Shown in pieces: positions 33,375-43,027 of a DNA stretch of 43,136 nt. The notes under the pieces were generated by a model that saw only the letters and a list, made by a program, of their open reading frames with translations, was not told where the DNA came from and ran no database searches. The position numbers and the translations under genes are program-made. Numbering within the stretch: the stretch's first letter is position 1; every line of letters starts with the position of its first letter. The stretch is taken from contig VXYV01000072.1 of the NCBI GenBank assembly GCA_009845835.1, positions 1 through 43,136 of the forward strand, in the 5' to 3' direction. This stretch comes from Gammaproteobacteria bacterium. GTDB lineage: Bacteria > Pseudomonadota > Gammaproteobacteria > Pseudomonadales > Azotimanducaceae.

Positions 33375-34754
33375 TTAGTGTGCAGCAACAGTCATGGATT
33401 CAACGAGAATTGATCCGGTCCGGATATTCCGTCTTTTCTCAATATCGTCACCGAAGGCAACTAAATTCTTAAACATATCATCAAGCTTACCAGCAATTGT
33501 TACTTCGTCGACTGCGTAAGCAAATTCACCATTCTCGACCCAATAGCCAGAAGCACCACGTGAGTAATCCCCGGTGAGTATGTTGACACCTTGACCCATG
33601 AGAGAATTCACGACTAAACCTCGCCCCATTTTTCGCAAAATGTTTGCAAGTGGCTCAAAGGCGGCTTCAACAATCAAATTGTTGACCCCAGAAGCATTTC
33701 CAGTGGTCGGTATGTTCAATTTTCGACCGGAATAACTGTTCAAAACGTAATTTCTCACAACCCCAGCTTCGATAAATGCTTTGTCGTATGTCGCGACACC
33801 TTCCGCATCAAACGCGCGACTGCCTACAGCACGAACCAATCGCGGGTATTCTTTCAATGTCAGATTTCGTGTAGTGGCTGTCTGCCCCAAAGAATCTAGC
33901 AAATAACTAGACTTCAAATACTGACTTCGTCCAGACAACGCACTCATTAGATGGGAAATCAATCCTGGCGCGACCGAACTATCAAAAAGAACTGGATATG
34001 AACCTGTTGATAGTGAACGGGGAGACAGTTTCTGTACGGCCCGAGATGCTGCGGTCGTACCAACAGATTGAGGAGAATCCATGTCGTCGCGAATACGAGA
34101 TGAGGTGTACCAATACGCCGATTGCATGCCGCTGTCGTCTTTGGCAAGTACCCCCATCATACGATTGTAGGAAGAAGAGCGAAATGACTGTAGAAATCCT
34201 AAACTATTACCGTAAGCAGTACATACCGAAACGGCACCTACGCGCGCACCATCAGATTTATACATACGTGGATCGAAGTCCATTGCCGCGGCTTCCATTT
34301 TTTGAGCGACTGCTTGTGCGTCACTAACGTCAAGCTCTTCGGGGTGGTATAAATCTAGATTAGGGACTTCACTTGCTAAACGATCCGCATCGGCTAACCC
34401 ACTACACGGATCAGATGCAGTGTGTTTAGCAAACGCAAGAGCTGTTTGAACTGCTTCATTAACCGAGCGCTCGTCCATGTCCGTCGTACTTGCATGACCA
34501 CAACTTTGATCGACATAGACTGAAATCTCAAATCCTCGATTGTTGCAAAATTCGACAGTTTCAATGTCCGCTTCGCGAACTTTAACATCTAGACCTACAT
34601 CGTCTCGTGCGGCGACCTCTGCTGCCGTTGCCCCTTCCTGCTTCGCTAAATCTAAAATTTGAGTGATAAAGGTTTTCAGGGCGTCCTCATTCTCAGACGT
34701 GTGCGGAATTGGGTTTCCATTACGGTCGTCTAATGTCAAGTCAGAACGTTTCAT
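33375..34754 (-). CDS. pmbA: TldE/PmbA component of the TldD-TldE metalloprotease
   Basis: 459 residues. Conserved C-terminal signatures LNSYSGRKL, TTGNASG, LMGQGVNILTGDYSRGASGYWVENGE, split across positions after about 320, mark the TldE subunit. TldE has no zinc site and pairs with TldD to form a heterodimeric protease that cuts unstructured peptides such as microcin B17 leader and CcdA. The ATG start overlaps tldD by 4 bases. Confidence 0.95.
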   Translation of the reverse strand: MKRSDLTLDDRNGNPIPHTSENEDALKTFITQILDLAKQEGATAAEVAARDDVGLDVKVREADIETVEFCNNRGFEISVYVDQSCGHASTTDMDERSVNEAVQTALAFAKHTASDPCSGLADADRLASEVPNLDLYHPEELDVSDAQAVAQKMEAAAMDFDPRMYKSDGARVGAVSVCTAYGNSLGFLQSFRSSSYNRMMGVLAKDDSGMQSAYWYTSSRIRDDMDSPQSVGTTAASRAVQKLSPRSLSTGSYPVLFDSSVAPGLISHLMSALSGRSQYLKSSYLLDSLGQTATTRNLTLKEYPRLVRAVGSRAFDAEGVATYDKAFIEAGVVRNYVLNSYSGRKLNIPTTGNASGVNNLIVEAAFEPLANILRKMGRGLVVNSLMGQGVNILTGDYSRGASGYWVENGEFAYAVDEVTIAGKLDDMFKNLVAFGDDIEKRRNIRTGSILVESMTVAAH

Positions 34755-36196
34755 ACGCTAGTACCTCCTACCGTGATCTCGTCGATCTTGAGAGTTGGTT
34801 GCCCGACACCAACCGGCACACCTTGTCCTTCCTTGCCGCACACACCGACACCAGTATCCAGTGCCAAGTCGTTACCAACCATGGACACCTTATTCATGAT
34901 GTCTGGACCATTACCGATTAAAGTTGCGCCCCGAATAGGCGCCATCTTCTTACCGTTTTCGATTAAGTATGCCTCTGTTGCCGAAAATACAAACTGTCCA
35001 GAAGTAATATCAACTTGACCACCACCAAACGAAACCGCGAAAATCCCGCGATCAACACTGCGAATGATCTCTTCTGGGTCACTATTCCCAGCTAACATAA
35101 AGGTATTTGTCATACGCGGCATAGGTGGATGCGCGTAAGATTCACGGCGCCCGTTACCAGTACTAGTTGTCCCCATCAGACTCGCATTAAGTTTATCCTG
35201 CATATATCCTTTCAAGATACCATTTTCAATTAAGATTGTGCGTTGCCCAGGGGTTCCTTCGTCATCCATCGTGAGAGAGCCCCGACGATTTGGAAACGTA
35301 GCGTCGTCAATCACAGTACACAGCGGTGAAGCTACCCGTTCACCAATCCGATTAGAGAAAGCAGAAGTACCTTTTCTATTAAAATCGCCTTCTAGTCCAT
35401 GCCCGACCGCTTCATGTAGCAATACACCAGGCAAACCCGGACCCAAAACGACGGTCATTGGTCCAGCTGGAGCATCGATTGCGTCTAAGTTAACGAGCGC
35501 TTGACGCACTGCTTCGCGTGCGAAATCTTCCGCTGTGTCATTTTCGTATAACCAGGATAACCCATGTCTTCCACCACCACCGAAACTACCTCGTTCCCGT
35601 CGCCCGTCTTTTTCAACTACAACTGATACTCCGAAGCGGACTAACGGGCGCACATCGCCGCGATTAGTCCCATCACTTGAGCAAACGTAGGTTGTCTCGT
35701 GATTCGCGACAATTGATACCGATACTTCCACCACTCTTGGGTCGAGTGCTCGTGTGAATGCATCAATGCGCGATAACAGCGCTACTTTGTCGTCCTGCGA
35801 AACACTGCTAAGCGGATCAGCATCGTCATAAAACGACGGTATCGGAGTTGTAGTCGGGATTTGAGTCCGTTGTTCCAGTCCTAATTTAGCAATAGAACGA
35901 GCCGCACCTGCAGTCTGTTCCAAGGTACCCATCTGAATATCGTCAGCATACGCAAAACCACTTTTTTCGCCACAAATCGCACGCGCTCCAATTCCTTTAG
36001 ATAGTGAATAGCCAGCATTCTTCACGAGTCCTTCCTCAAGCGACCAATTTTCGTTTCGGATACATTGAAAAAAGAGTTCACCGCGGTCAATTTGCCGCGA
36101 CATCATTCCTGACATCATCCGTTCGAGCTGTCTTTCGCTGATATCGCCAGTAGCTAGTAAGCTCTGTTTGGCTACATTTGTGCTATCACGACTCAC
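34751..36196 (-). CDS. tldD: TldD metalloprotease subunit
   Basis: 481 residues. The zinc motif HEAVGHG with His261, Glu262 and His266 in HEAVGHGLEGD is complete; the third ligand is expected in the C-terminal part, where GICGKEGQGVPVG is seen. It is the catalytic half of the TldD-TldE protease. The start overlaps the yhdP stop by 4 bases and the stop overlaps pmbA, giving a coupled three-gene operon. Confidence 0.96.
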   Translation of the reverse strand: MSRDSTNVAKQSLLATGDISERQLERMMSGMMSRQIDRGELFFQCIRNENWSLEEGLVKNAGYSLSKGIGARAICGEKSGFAYADDIQMGTLEQTAGAARSIAKLGLEQRTQIPTTTPIPSFYDDADPLSSVSQDDKVALLSRIDAFTRALDPRVVEVSVSIVANHETTYVCSSDGTNRGDVRPLVRFGVSVVVEKDGRRERGSFGGGGRHGLSWLYENDTAEDFAREAVRQALVNLDAIDAPAGPMTVVLGPGLPGVLLHEAVGHGLEGDFNRKGTSAFSNRIGERVASPLCTVIDDATFPNRRGSLTMDDEGTPGQRTILIENGILKGYMQDKLNASLMGTTSTGNGRRESYAHPPMPRMTNTFMLAGNSDPEEIIRSVDRGIFAVSFGGGQVDITSGQFVFSATEAYLIENGKKMAPIRGATLIGNGPDIMNKVSMVGNDLALDTGVGVCGKEGQGVPVGVGQPTLKIDEITVGGTSV

Positions 36197-39100
36197 TTTT
36201 TTTCCTCCTCCGTTGCAGATTCTGAGGTGTCGTTGGGGGTTACATTTTCCACACTCGAGAGTTCATCTGTAAATAATCCGACGAATTCCACATACGGATT
36301 ATCGATTGTCCCTGATACCCGGTACTTATGGCTCGCAATTCTGTCGATTTGGTCCGCGAATACCGTCTTACCCAACCAAGTTCCTAAAACCAGCGTCGGA
36401 TTGCCAGTGACGATAGCTACATAAAAAGGCAGACTTCCGGACAGGGGGAGTCGGACGACGATTTCTCCCTGGACAGCTTGAGTATCAAAATTTACCGTAC
36501 CACTAAACAAGATATCCGAACTTCTACTCTCAATTTCGAATGGAGTCTCATTGGTTACACTGATCACAGCTTCGTCGACATAAGCTTTAAGGAATACGCG
36601 ATCAAATATGAATCCTTCCTGGAACAGATTCCTAAAGTCAACTCGCAACTGCTGAATGATTGGTGCGATATTGAGTAAACTCGTAATTCGTCTAGCTCCA
36701 ATACCAACATCCGCTTCAGCGAATCTTCCTCGTTCGATTTTGGCTTCTATGGTGCCATTGACGTGTAGTGACTTGAAATCGAAAGGCGAGCCTTGCCATT
36801 CGATATCTGTTTTTATTTCAAAATTTCTGCTCTCGACTTCACCGTCAATTTCAAACTGTTGTAATGAATCGATCAAGTTTTCACCGAATAAAACGCCTGA
36901 AAATGTGGTTGTTCCATGATTCGTATCCCATACCAAGACTTCACTTTGACTATTTAGTGGTTTTATGTTTAAGTTTTGAATTGTTGCAGTCAAGTCTGTT
37001 ACAACAAAACTTTGGTTACGCACTTCCACCGAACCCGACCAAGTGCCAAAGTCAATTTGCTGTCCTTGTTCGTCGACATGCAGTATTTGTTCAACGACCA
37101 CATCCATCGAAGGAATCCAGTTGACTAGTTGTGAATAAGCGATAGGTGTTGAACTGACCGTGTCACGTTTTTTGTGGTGTAACTTACTGATCGAAAGGTT
37201 TAGGCGTTCATCTTGCGTCTTCGACAACATGGCATCCAATTCATCCGAATGTAACGTTAGTTGTACTGTGGCGCTCGATAACTCACCAAACATCGTGCTA
37301 TTGGTCAGAGGAAAAGAAGGATTAAGTAAGTCGACGATTTTTAGCTCTTGAATCCGAACTAAGGGAAAGTCGTCGGTGCCAGTATCGTTTAACTGTAATG
37401 TCGATAAATCCAGCCGGTCAATTTCTCCTGCAATAACCCAATCATATTCTGCGAGTTCGAGGTCGATAGGATCCACATTGAAACCAATTTTTCCCTTTAA
37501 TGAACCCAACTCGTCGCTCGTGATATGTGCGCGCAGTTCTCCCGAGTGTACTTCGAAAATTGGTGTTTCATGGAGTAATATATCGACTGTCGTTGGTTTG
37601 GACTCTTCTTTAAGTTTACCAATGGGTATCGGTAACTGCACGCCCATTCCTTGAAGATCCGATTCAAGTACAACTCTGGAGGATGTATCTGCTTGAATCG
37701 TCGTTTCAAAATATCCATAAACTTCAGTCTCGCCTGTAACCATCTTGCCGAATACTGGTCCGAGAAAATGGGAAACGGTAGCCGGGGTCAAACTAGATCT
37801 AAAGTCTACGTGTGTACTAACTGCTTCCGTGGGATTCTCACTTGGTCGAAGATGCAGTGAAATAGGCTGATCGAAAAACTTTGCACTCAGTAAACCACTG
37901 CTTAATGAATTAGGAGAAGTGAACTCCAGGTCTCCGGTTAACTCGGTTAAAGTTAAGCTCAAAGGCTCATGTGTCAGCGTTACGTCCGATAAAACTGTAA
38001 CAATATCACAAGTAAATGGTGTTGGATTCGTATCACCAATAGGTATATCTAAGTTTGCTTCCACGCTTACACTTCCGGCACCGGTAATATCTGACCAATC
38101 GAACAATTTTGAATCGTGCAGTTCCAATGCGTTAAGCAGATTTAGCAGGTGTTCTGCAGAAGTATCCGAGTGTACTGATAAGTGAACTACAGATTCCGCA
38201 AATGGGAAATAGAGCTCAGTTGAATCCAATAAATTGAACCCTAATTCACCAGCTCGTAGCTGCGCACGTATGGCGTCCTGGTTAAAAGATATCGTTCCTG
38301 AAGCGTCGAAGAGCGGTGGCCAATCGAGATAGTAGTGCATATCAAGTTCTTCAAAAACACCCTGAACCCCGTAACTCAATACTTGAGCCCGGTTGAGATT
38401 TGCATTAGAACGGTGTATCGTGAACGCGACATCAGACAATCCACCTTGTTTCAAGGAATTTTGTATGTACCGAACGACGGTCTCCGGTAACGTGTTTGGT
38501 AAATAATTAGCAAGTTGATCAACCGTAGTTGAAGATAGTTCAACAATCGTACCAAAATCAGTTGTCGCTCGCCAAAACTCATGCCTAAGTCCAAAACTAA
38601 CCGAAACTTGATCACCATTCGATAACGTGGCGTTACCAGTCGTCATTAACGCCAAAGCCTCCTCGCCAAATTCCATTACTCCCGTAAGATTTGTGGTAGC
38701 AAACGACCACGGGTCTGTAAACCAACGAGTTAAAGTTAGATCTGTTGGACTATCATCGACATTAAAGATATGAACTCGGTTAAAACCTACTATTTCAACT
38801 CGTTCTGTTGAAATCATCGGAATATTACTAAAACTGTGTAGAAAAAAGTCACTCACAAAAGCGCGGTAAGCAAATCCTTCCTGATCCATCAATACATGAA
38901 ATTGTTCTACCGTACCTTGAGGCGATAGTGAGTTTGTCCAGTTATAAATTTCACCGTCTGGTTTACCAAACGAGTCCATAATCTCCGTTACTAGACTCAA
39001 AGGTACAGATCCACTCCTACCTAGTAAGTGTTGACGTTGTGTATCGAAGTGAAAGAAAATCGATGGAATGACGCTAACCAATTCCAACTTACTATTCATC

Positions 39101-39963
39101 AAAGAGCTAGCCAGTTCACTCTGGCAATGGTCATGAAGACAATTGGTTTGTACTTCGGCTACCAGTGAAGTTGGGCTACCTTGGCCACCGACTGTTTGGG
39201 GGACGATTGCAACTTTCGCTTTACCAACACCCGTATCGTTGGTGGAACGCCACCTAAGTTCTAAATCGACGAGTAATTCATTGAGAAAATCAAATCCAAA
39301 AAGATAAGGTAACAGAGGAAACTCGTTAACTGAGACGTCGAGTTCCCTGTCGACCTTTCTGGAAAGCAAACCGGAACCATATTGAACGTAACTTAGTTTG
39401 ATGGCACAATCATCACAATCACTGATTTGTGTTACTACTAAGCTGACATCGACCCGAGAACCGATTGTTCGTTTGTGTAAAGTTCCGATATGTTTGTATT
39501 CTCGTTCTCGGCAGTGTATTGAACTACCAAACTGAACGTCAACTGTCCTACTTTCTAAAAGCATCGCGAATGCTCCGAAATCAAGACCTGAGCTGAATGA
39601 AGGAGAATCCAGCGAACAATCGCGCGAATCTTGTGGGGGTTGCACATCCAGCGATTCGATGTGAACGACTCCAAATACTAGTTGGTTACGCGCAATACTT
39701 CTAAACAGATCAACTTCGGCTTTGATATCATTGATGGAAAAATGTGGATGCTGAATGCTGTCCAATTCAATAATAGGATCGAAACCTGACCAACGAACGG
39801 TTAGACCAGATATAGTGATATCCGACTGTTCGAAATGCCGGTTGATCGAATCGACAAAATTAGGTGCAAATATCGAAACGATCCGAGCTACATTGATGAT
39901 CACCGCAAACAATACAACGACAACAACGACGCAAAGACCAGTCATGCGGACAAAGGTTTTCAT
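36193..39963 (-). CDS. yhdP: YhdP family AsmA-like envelope protein
   Basis: 1256 residues, the size of the giant YhdP subgroup. An N-terminal membrane helix (about 8-30) anchors a long beta-rich periplasmic stretch, with the C-terminal YhdP signature SHKYRVSGTIDNPYVEF. YhdP is thought to form a groove that moves phospholipid from inner to outer membrane. The C-terminal tail ends in a short, acidic, Ser/Thr-rich stretch. In E. coli yhdP precedes tldD in the same order. The upstream maf and rng genes seen elsewhere are absent; the gap to mreD is 99 bases. Confidence 0.92.
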   Translation of the reverse strand: MKTFVRMTGLCVVVVVVLFAVIINVARIVSIFAPNFVDSINRHFEQSDITISGLTVRWSGFDPIIELDSIQHPHFSINDIKAEVDLFRSIARNQLVFGVVHIESLDVQPPQDSRDCSLDSPSFSSGLDFGAFAMLLESRTVDVQFGSSIHCREREYKHIGTLHKRTIGSRVDVSLVVTQISDCDDCAIKLSYVQYGSGLLSRKVDRELDVSVNEFPLLPYLFGFDFLNELLVDLELRWRSTNDTGVGKAKVAIVPQTVGGQGSPTSLVAEVQTNCLHDHCQSELASSLMNSKLELVSVIPSIFFHFDTQRQHLLGRSGSVPLSLVTEIMDSFGKPDGEIYNWTNSLSPQGTVEQFHVLMDQEGFAYRAFVSDFFLHSFSNIPMISTERVEIVGFNRVHIFNVDDSPTDLTLTRWFTDPWSFATTNLTGVMEFGEEALALMTTGNATLSNGDQVSVSFGLRHEFWRATTDFGTIVELSSTTVDQLANYLPNTLPETVVRYIQNSLKQGGLSDVAFTIHRSNANLNRAQVLSYGVQGVFEELDMHYYLDWPPLFDASGTISFNQDAIRAQLRAGELGFNLLDSTELYFPFAESVVHLSVHSDTSAEHLLNLLNALELHDSKLFDWSDITGAGSVSVEANLDIPIGDTNPTPFTCDIVTVLSDVTLTHEPLSLTLTELTGDLEFTSPNSLSSGLLSAKFFDQPISLHLRPSENPTEAVSTHVDFRSSLTPATVSHFLGPVFGKMVTGETEVYGYFETTIQADTSSRVVLESDLQGMGVQLPIPIGKLKEESKPTTVDILLHETPIFEVHSGELRAHITSDELGSLKGKIGFNVDPIDLELAEYDWVIAGEIDRLDLSTLQLNDTGTDDFPLVRIQELKIVDLLNPSFPLTNSTMFGELSSATVQLTLHSDELDAMLSKTQDERLNLSISKLHHKKRDTVSSTPIAYSQLVNWIPSMDVVVEQILHVDEQGQQIDFGTWSGSVEVRNQSFVVTDLTATIQNLNIKPLNSQSEVLVWDTNHGTTTFSGVLFGENLIDSLQQFEIDGEVESRNFEIKTDIEWQGSPFDFKSLHVNGTIEAKIERGRFAEADVGIGARRITSLLNIAPIIQQLRVDFRNLFQEGFIFDRVFLKAYVDEAVISVTNETPFEIESRSSDILFSGTVNFDTQAVQGEIVVRLPLSGSLPFYVAIVTGNPTLVLGTWLGKTVFADQIDRIASHKYRVSGTIDNPYVEFVGLFTDELSSVENVTPNDTSESATEEEKK

Positions 39964-40062
39964 AACTATCTAAGGCCCGAGAATGCGGACCGAATCTCGT
40001 TATTTGCGATACTAGCGGAGATTGACTTCACGACTCAAACTAATCTAACCCATACCATTGGT

Positions 40063-40575
40063 TTAAAAGGAAATATTTGAAGGATCCTTATAGATCCAAC
40101 GTTCAAGAACAAAATTTACGATAAACCACGTCACTAGCGTAGCGAGTACCGACAAGATAGCACTTCGGTAATCAATAATTATTGTATGTTCAGAGTAAAA
40201 GATTAAACCAAGTGTACGACTGATTTCGACAAGAATGAACAACGCAACAAGTCCAATCAGTTGATTTTTCAATGTGTTTTTCTTCGCTTGTGGAGGAATC
40301 AGCATGGCGACAAAACTAGTAGTACAAAAAAGGAGTGCGTTGAGACCGATTGGAAAACCAAAGTGGACATCCATGATGAGTCCGATGGTGAATGGTAACA
40401 CTAATGAAATTTTGATGTCTTCTCGAAAACCAAAATAATAACAAACCAAAAACACTAAACTTGGATTGAATTGGTCGAAAATCTCTGGGACGAATTCAGG
40501 CATTTCCACAAGGGAAACAAGCAGAGCTACGACGAGCGCTATACCAAAGCCGAGGTTATTCTTGGGAAGTTTCAG
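40063..40575 (-). CDS. mreD: Rod shape-determining protein MreD
   Basis: An inner-membrane protein with about five helices, partner of MreC. The first ATG/GTG in frame (GTG 40509) would give 148 residues but cut off the first membrane helix. The frame is open to 40588, and codons from 40575 encode a hydrophobic helix (FGIALVVALLVSLVE) as the family needs. CTG 40575 is preferred: an AAGGA ribosome site (40584-40588) lies 8 bases upstream. This gives 170 residues and overlaps the end of mreC. ATA 40578 is the nearest rival. Confidence 0.85.
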   Translation of the reverse strand: MKLPKNNLGFGIALVVALLVSLVEMPEFVPEIFDQFNPSLVFLVCYYFGFREDIKISLVLPFTIGLIMDVHFGFPIGLNALLFCTTSFVAMLIPPQAKKNTLKNQLIGLVALFILVEISRTLGLIFYSEHTIIIDYRSAILSVLATLVTWFIVNFVLERWIYKDPSNISF

Positions 40576-41398
40576 TATTCGTTTCCTTCATGAGGATGAG
40601 CAACCATCGACGACGGTCAATTTGTGCAGAGGGTTCCACAATTACCGTTGCTTCAACGCCCGTTTCTTCGTGCCGTATTGATGTTACAACACCAATCGGA
40701 TAACCAGCCGGGTACACGCCGCCTAAACCCGACGCTACAATCACATCGTCCTCCTTGACATCCCACGTTACCGTAGCATACTCCATCGCCAAGTGTCGAC
40801 CATCCCCAACACCCGACAAAACAACATTTAAACCTGATCGCTGGACACGGGCTGGAATCGCGATACGCTGATCGGTAATTCGAACTATACGACTTAGGAA
40901 GGGTTGCACTTCAACGACCTGGCCATATATTCCTGAAACATCAATGACAGCTCTACCCGGTTCAACCCCATCGGTACTTCCTTGGTTTAGATACACCTCG
41001 TCTCGAGAGTGAGTTTGAATCTTCGACCTAAGTTCGGCAACAATGAAATCGAAACGATCATCAGACGAATAAATCTCAAGTAGAGAACGCAGTTCGTTGT
41101 TTTCTTGTTCGAGAGACTGAATTCGCTGGTTTTGAACCTTAAGTTCAACACTTTCACGTTCCAGATCATTTAGGTGTTGCAGAACCACTTCGCGATCCGT
41201 TATGTAATTCGAGACGGCATCAACACCAGTGCTAGGAAGATTAACAATCGAAGCTAAATTGGAGGTTGCCCAGGTAATTATGTGACGAGGTGTTTGTGGA
41301 ATTGTAAAAAAAATTTCAAGGGCAAAAAGCAGGCAGCAAACGATACAAAGTATCAAATAAGTTGGGAGTTGATTGGCCCCTCTTCTCGAACTCAACAT
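40556..41398 (-). CDS. mreC: Rod shape-determining protein MreC
   Basis: 280 residues. One N-terminal helix (about 13-31), then a coiled coil (about 66-110, LERESVELKVQNQRIQSLEQ) and beta domains with YLNQGSTDGVEPGRAVI and VASGLGGVYPAGYPIG. MreC scaffolds the elongation complex at the inner membrane. The end of the protein, and its last dozen codons, overlap the mreD start region. The gap to mreB is 92 bases. Confidence 0.95.
   Translation of the reverse strand: MLSSRRGANQLPTYLILCIVCCLLFALEIFFTIPQTPRHIITWATSNLASIVNLPSTGVDAVSNYITDREVVLQHLNDLERESVELKVQNQRIQSLEQENNELRSLLEIYSSDDRFDFIVAELRSKIQTHSRDEVYLNQGSTDGVEPGRAVIDVSGIYGQVVEVQPFLSRIVRITDQRIAIPARVQRSGLNVVLSGVGDGRHLAMEYATVTWDVKEDDVIVASGLGGVYPAGYPIGVVTSIRHEETGVEATVIVEPSAQIDRRRWLLILMKETNTETSQE
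40584..40588 (-). promoter_or_regulatory. mreD: Ribosome site supporting the CTG start of mreD
   Basis: AAGGA on the minus strand, lying inside the last codons of mreC and 8 bases before CTG 40575. Spacing to ATA 40578 would be 5. No such site serves GTG 40509. Confidence 0.45.
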
Positions 41399-41490
41399 TG
41401 TGGATCTAGCCTAGGGATAGTTATGAGGTTTCGATATTTAACTAGCTTAGAACTTCCGATCAGAACGAAGTCATGTCATGTGAACTGGCT

Positions 41491-42510
41491 TCACATCAAC
41501 AAGTGCTCCATGTAATCCATATCCAATATCTTGCCGCACCCCTTAACAACGCACCCTAGAGGATCTTGCGCGACCATCACCGGCAACCCAGTCTCAAGTT
41601 TCATCAATTCATCTAATCCGTTCAGTAACGCACCGCCCCCGGTGAGCATGATACCGCTATTAGCGATGTCTGAAGCCAATTCTGGTGGACAACGTTGTAG
41701 CGCAGATTTAACCGGTTCGATGATCTTGGCAGTGGCAGTACTCAGGGCGTCGACCATATTGTCGCTAGTAAGCGTGAACGTGCGAGGGACTCCTAAGGCT
41801 AAGTCGTGACCGACGACTGTCAGTTCTTCTACATCATTGACGGCCATGGCGGTACCAATCTTGATTTTTATCTGTTCGGCGGTTGTTTCTCCAATTACAC
41901 ACCCTTCTTTTTGGCGAACGTATTGCACTACGGAATTATTCAATTCGTCGCCACCAATCCGTACGCTCTCAGAAACAACTACACCACTTAAGGCCATAAT
42001 CGCAATGTCAGAAGTACCACCACCAATATCGACCACCATCGTACCATGCGGCTCTTGAATATTTAAATCGGCACCAACTGCTGCTGCCAACGGTTCTTCA
42101 ATCAGAAATACTTCTCGAGCACCGGCGCCAGAAACTGTATCAGTGATCGCCTTTTTTTCAACCTCCGTTGACTGACATGGCATACATATCAATACTCTAG
42201 GACTCCTTGTGAAAAAGTTACCACCGATCGACTTTTCTATGAAATGTCGGAGCATGACCGTCGTAGCTCGAAAATCGGCGATTTGACCATCCTTCATCGG
42301 TCGTACTACGTTAATAGCTTCGGGAGTTCGACCTAGCATAGTCCGCGCTTTAGCACCCAGCGCCATAATCGTGTTATCTTTGACTTTCATCGCGACTACA
42401 GAAGGTTCGTTGAGAACAATACCTTTATTTCTGACAAAAATCAAAGTATTAGCTGTACCTAGATCGATAGCCATGTCTGGTGAAAATAGTCCGCGGATTG
42501 CTTTAAACAT
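41491..42510 (-). CDS. mreB: Actin-like rod shape protein MreB
   Basis: 339 residues, a bacterial actin that guides cell-wall elongation. The phosphate loop is MAIDLGTANT (13-22), the second is VVDIGGGTSDIA, and the adenosine motif is IMLTGGGALLNGL. Slightly shorter than the E. coli protein (347). The ATG at 42510 is followed by MFKAIRGLFS, the standard amphipathic N-terminus that binds the membrane. No clear ribosome site. It is followed by mreC and mreD on the same strand. Confidence 0.97.
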   Translation of the reverse strand: MFKAIRGLFSPDMAIDLGTANTLIFVRNKGIVLNEPSVVAMKVKDNTIMALGAKARTMLGRTPEAINVVRPMKDGQIADFRATTVMLRHFIEKSIGGNFFTRSPRVLICMPCQSTEVEKKAITDTVSGAGAREVFLIEEPLAAAVGADLNIQEPHGTMVVDIGGGTSDIAIMALSGVVVSESVRIGGDELNNSVVQYVRQKEGCVIGETTAEQIKIKIGTAMAVNDVEELTVVGHDLALGVPRTFTLTSDNMVDALSTATAKIIEPVKSALQRCPPELASDIANSGIMLTGGGALLNGLDELMKLETGLPVMVAQDPLGCVVKGCGKILDMDYMEHLLM

Positions 42511-42867
42511 ATGGATGTATCAGTTCTTTTTACTCAGGTGAACTAGGAATGTGAGCGACTTTAACACCAACCAAGTTTGTCAGGGTTCAAGTTATCTCTG
42601 GTGCTTTGGATTTAATGGTATATCTTACATATCAAAAGCGAGCAGCAGAAAAAATACAGGAAGATTTTGGTATTTTAAAAAAAAATTATGTACACATCGA
42701 ATCTAACAAATGTTTGCATTTAGTTTGCTTTGAGCCATACTCCTACAACATGGAAAACAGAGGAACTTGAATACATAGATGAAGCATCAACTGTTAGCGT
42801 TTCCTGGTTCCTATATAGTTATCCCTTAACAACAAGAATTTAATCCATCGCCGGTAGGAGATGTAAG

Positions 42868-42900
42868 TTTGGTACGACCCTGGTTTGATTCAGGACCAAA
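42868..42900. other. Bulged hairpin upstream of mreB
   Basis: TTTGGT (42868-42873) pairs with ACCAAA (42895-42900), and inside it CCTG (42879-42882) with CAGG (42891-42894), leaving a five-base bulge and an eight-base loop. Ten pairs in 33 bases. The loop sequence looks a little like a tRNA T-loop but no tRNA can be folded here. Confidence 0.35.
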
Positions 42901-42989
42901 GTAAGAAATTATCTCAGAATTAAAACCGACAATAATTAGGTCTCCGCTTATTGTTCCGCCAGAACAAACGCGAATTAACTGTCTTTATG

Positions 42990-43027
42990 TACGACGGGAC
43001 AAATTGAGTTCATCCAAGATCGTCGTA
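42990..43027. repeat. 7-base perfect inverted repeat
   Basis: TACGACG (42990-42996) and CGTCGTA (43021-43027), 24 bases apart. Could be a stem or an operator pair; chance is plausible in a region of this size. Confidence 0.2.

Noticed and set aside
42868-42900. tRNA 3' half ending in CCA
   Set aside because: The loop resembles a T-loop, but the acceptor and other arms cannot be formed and the spacing to ACCA is too short.
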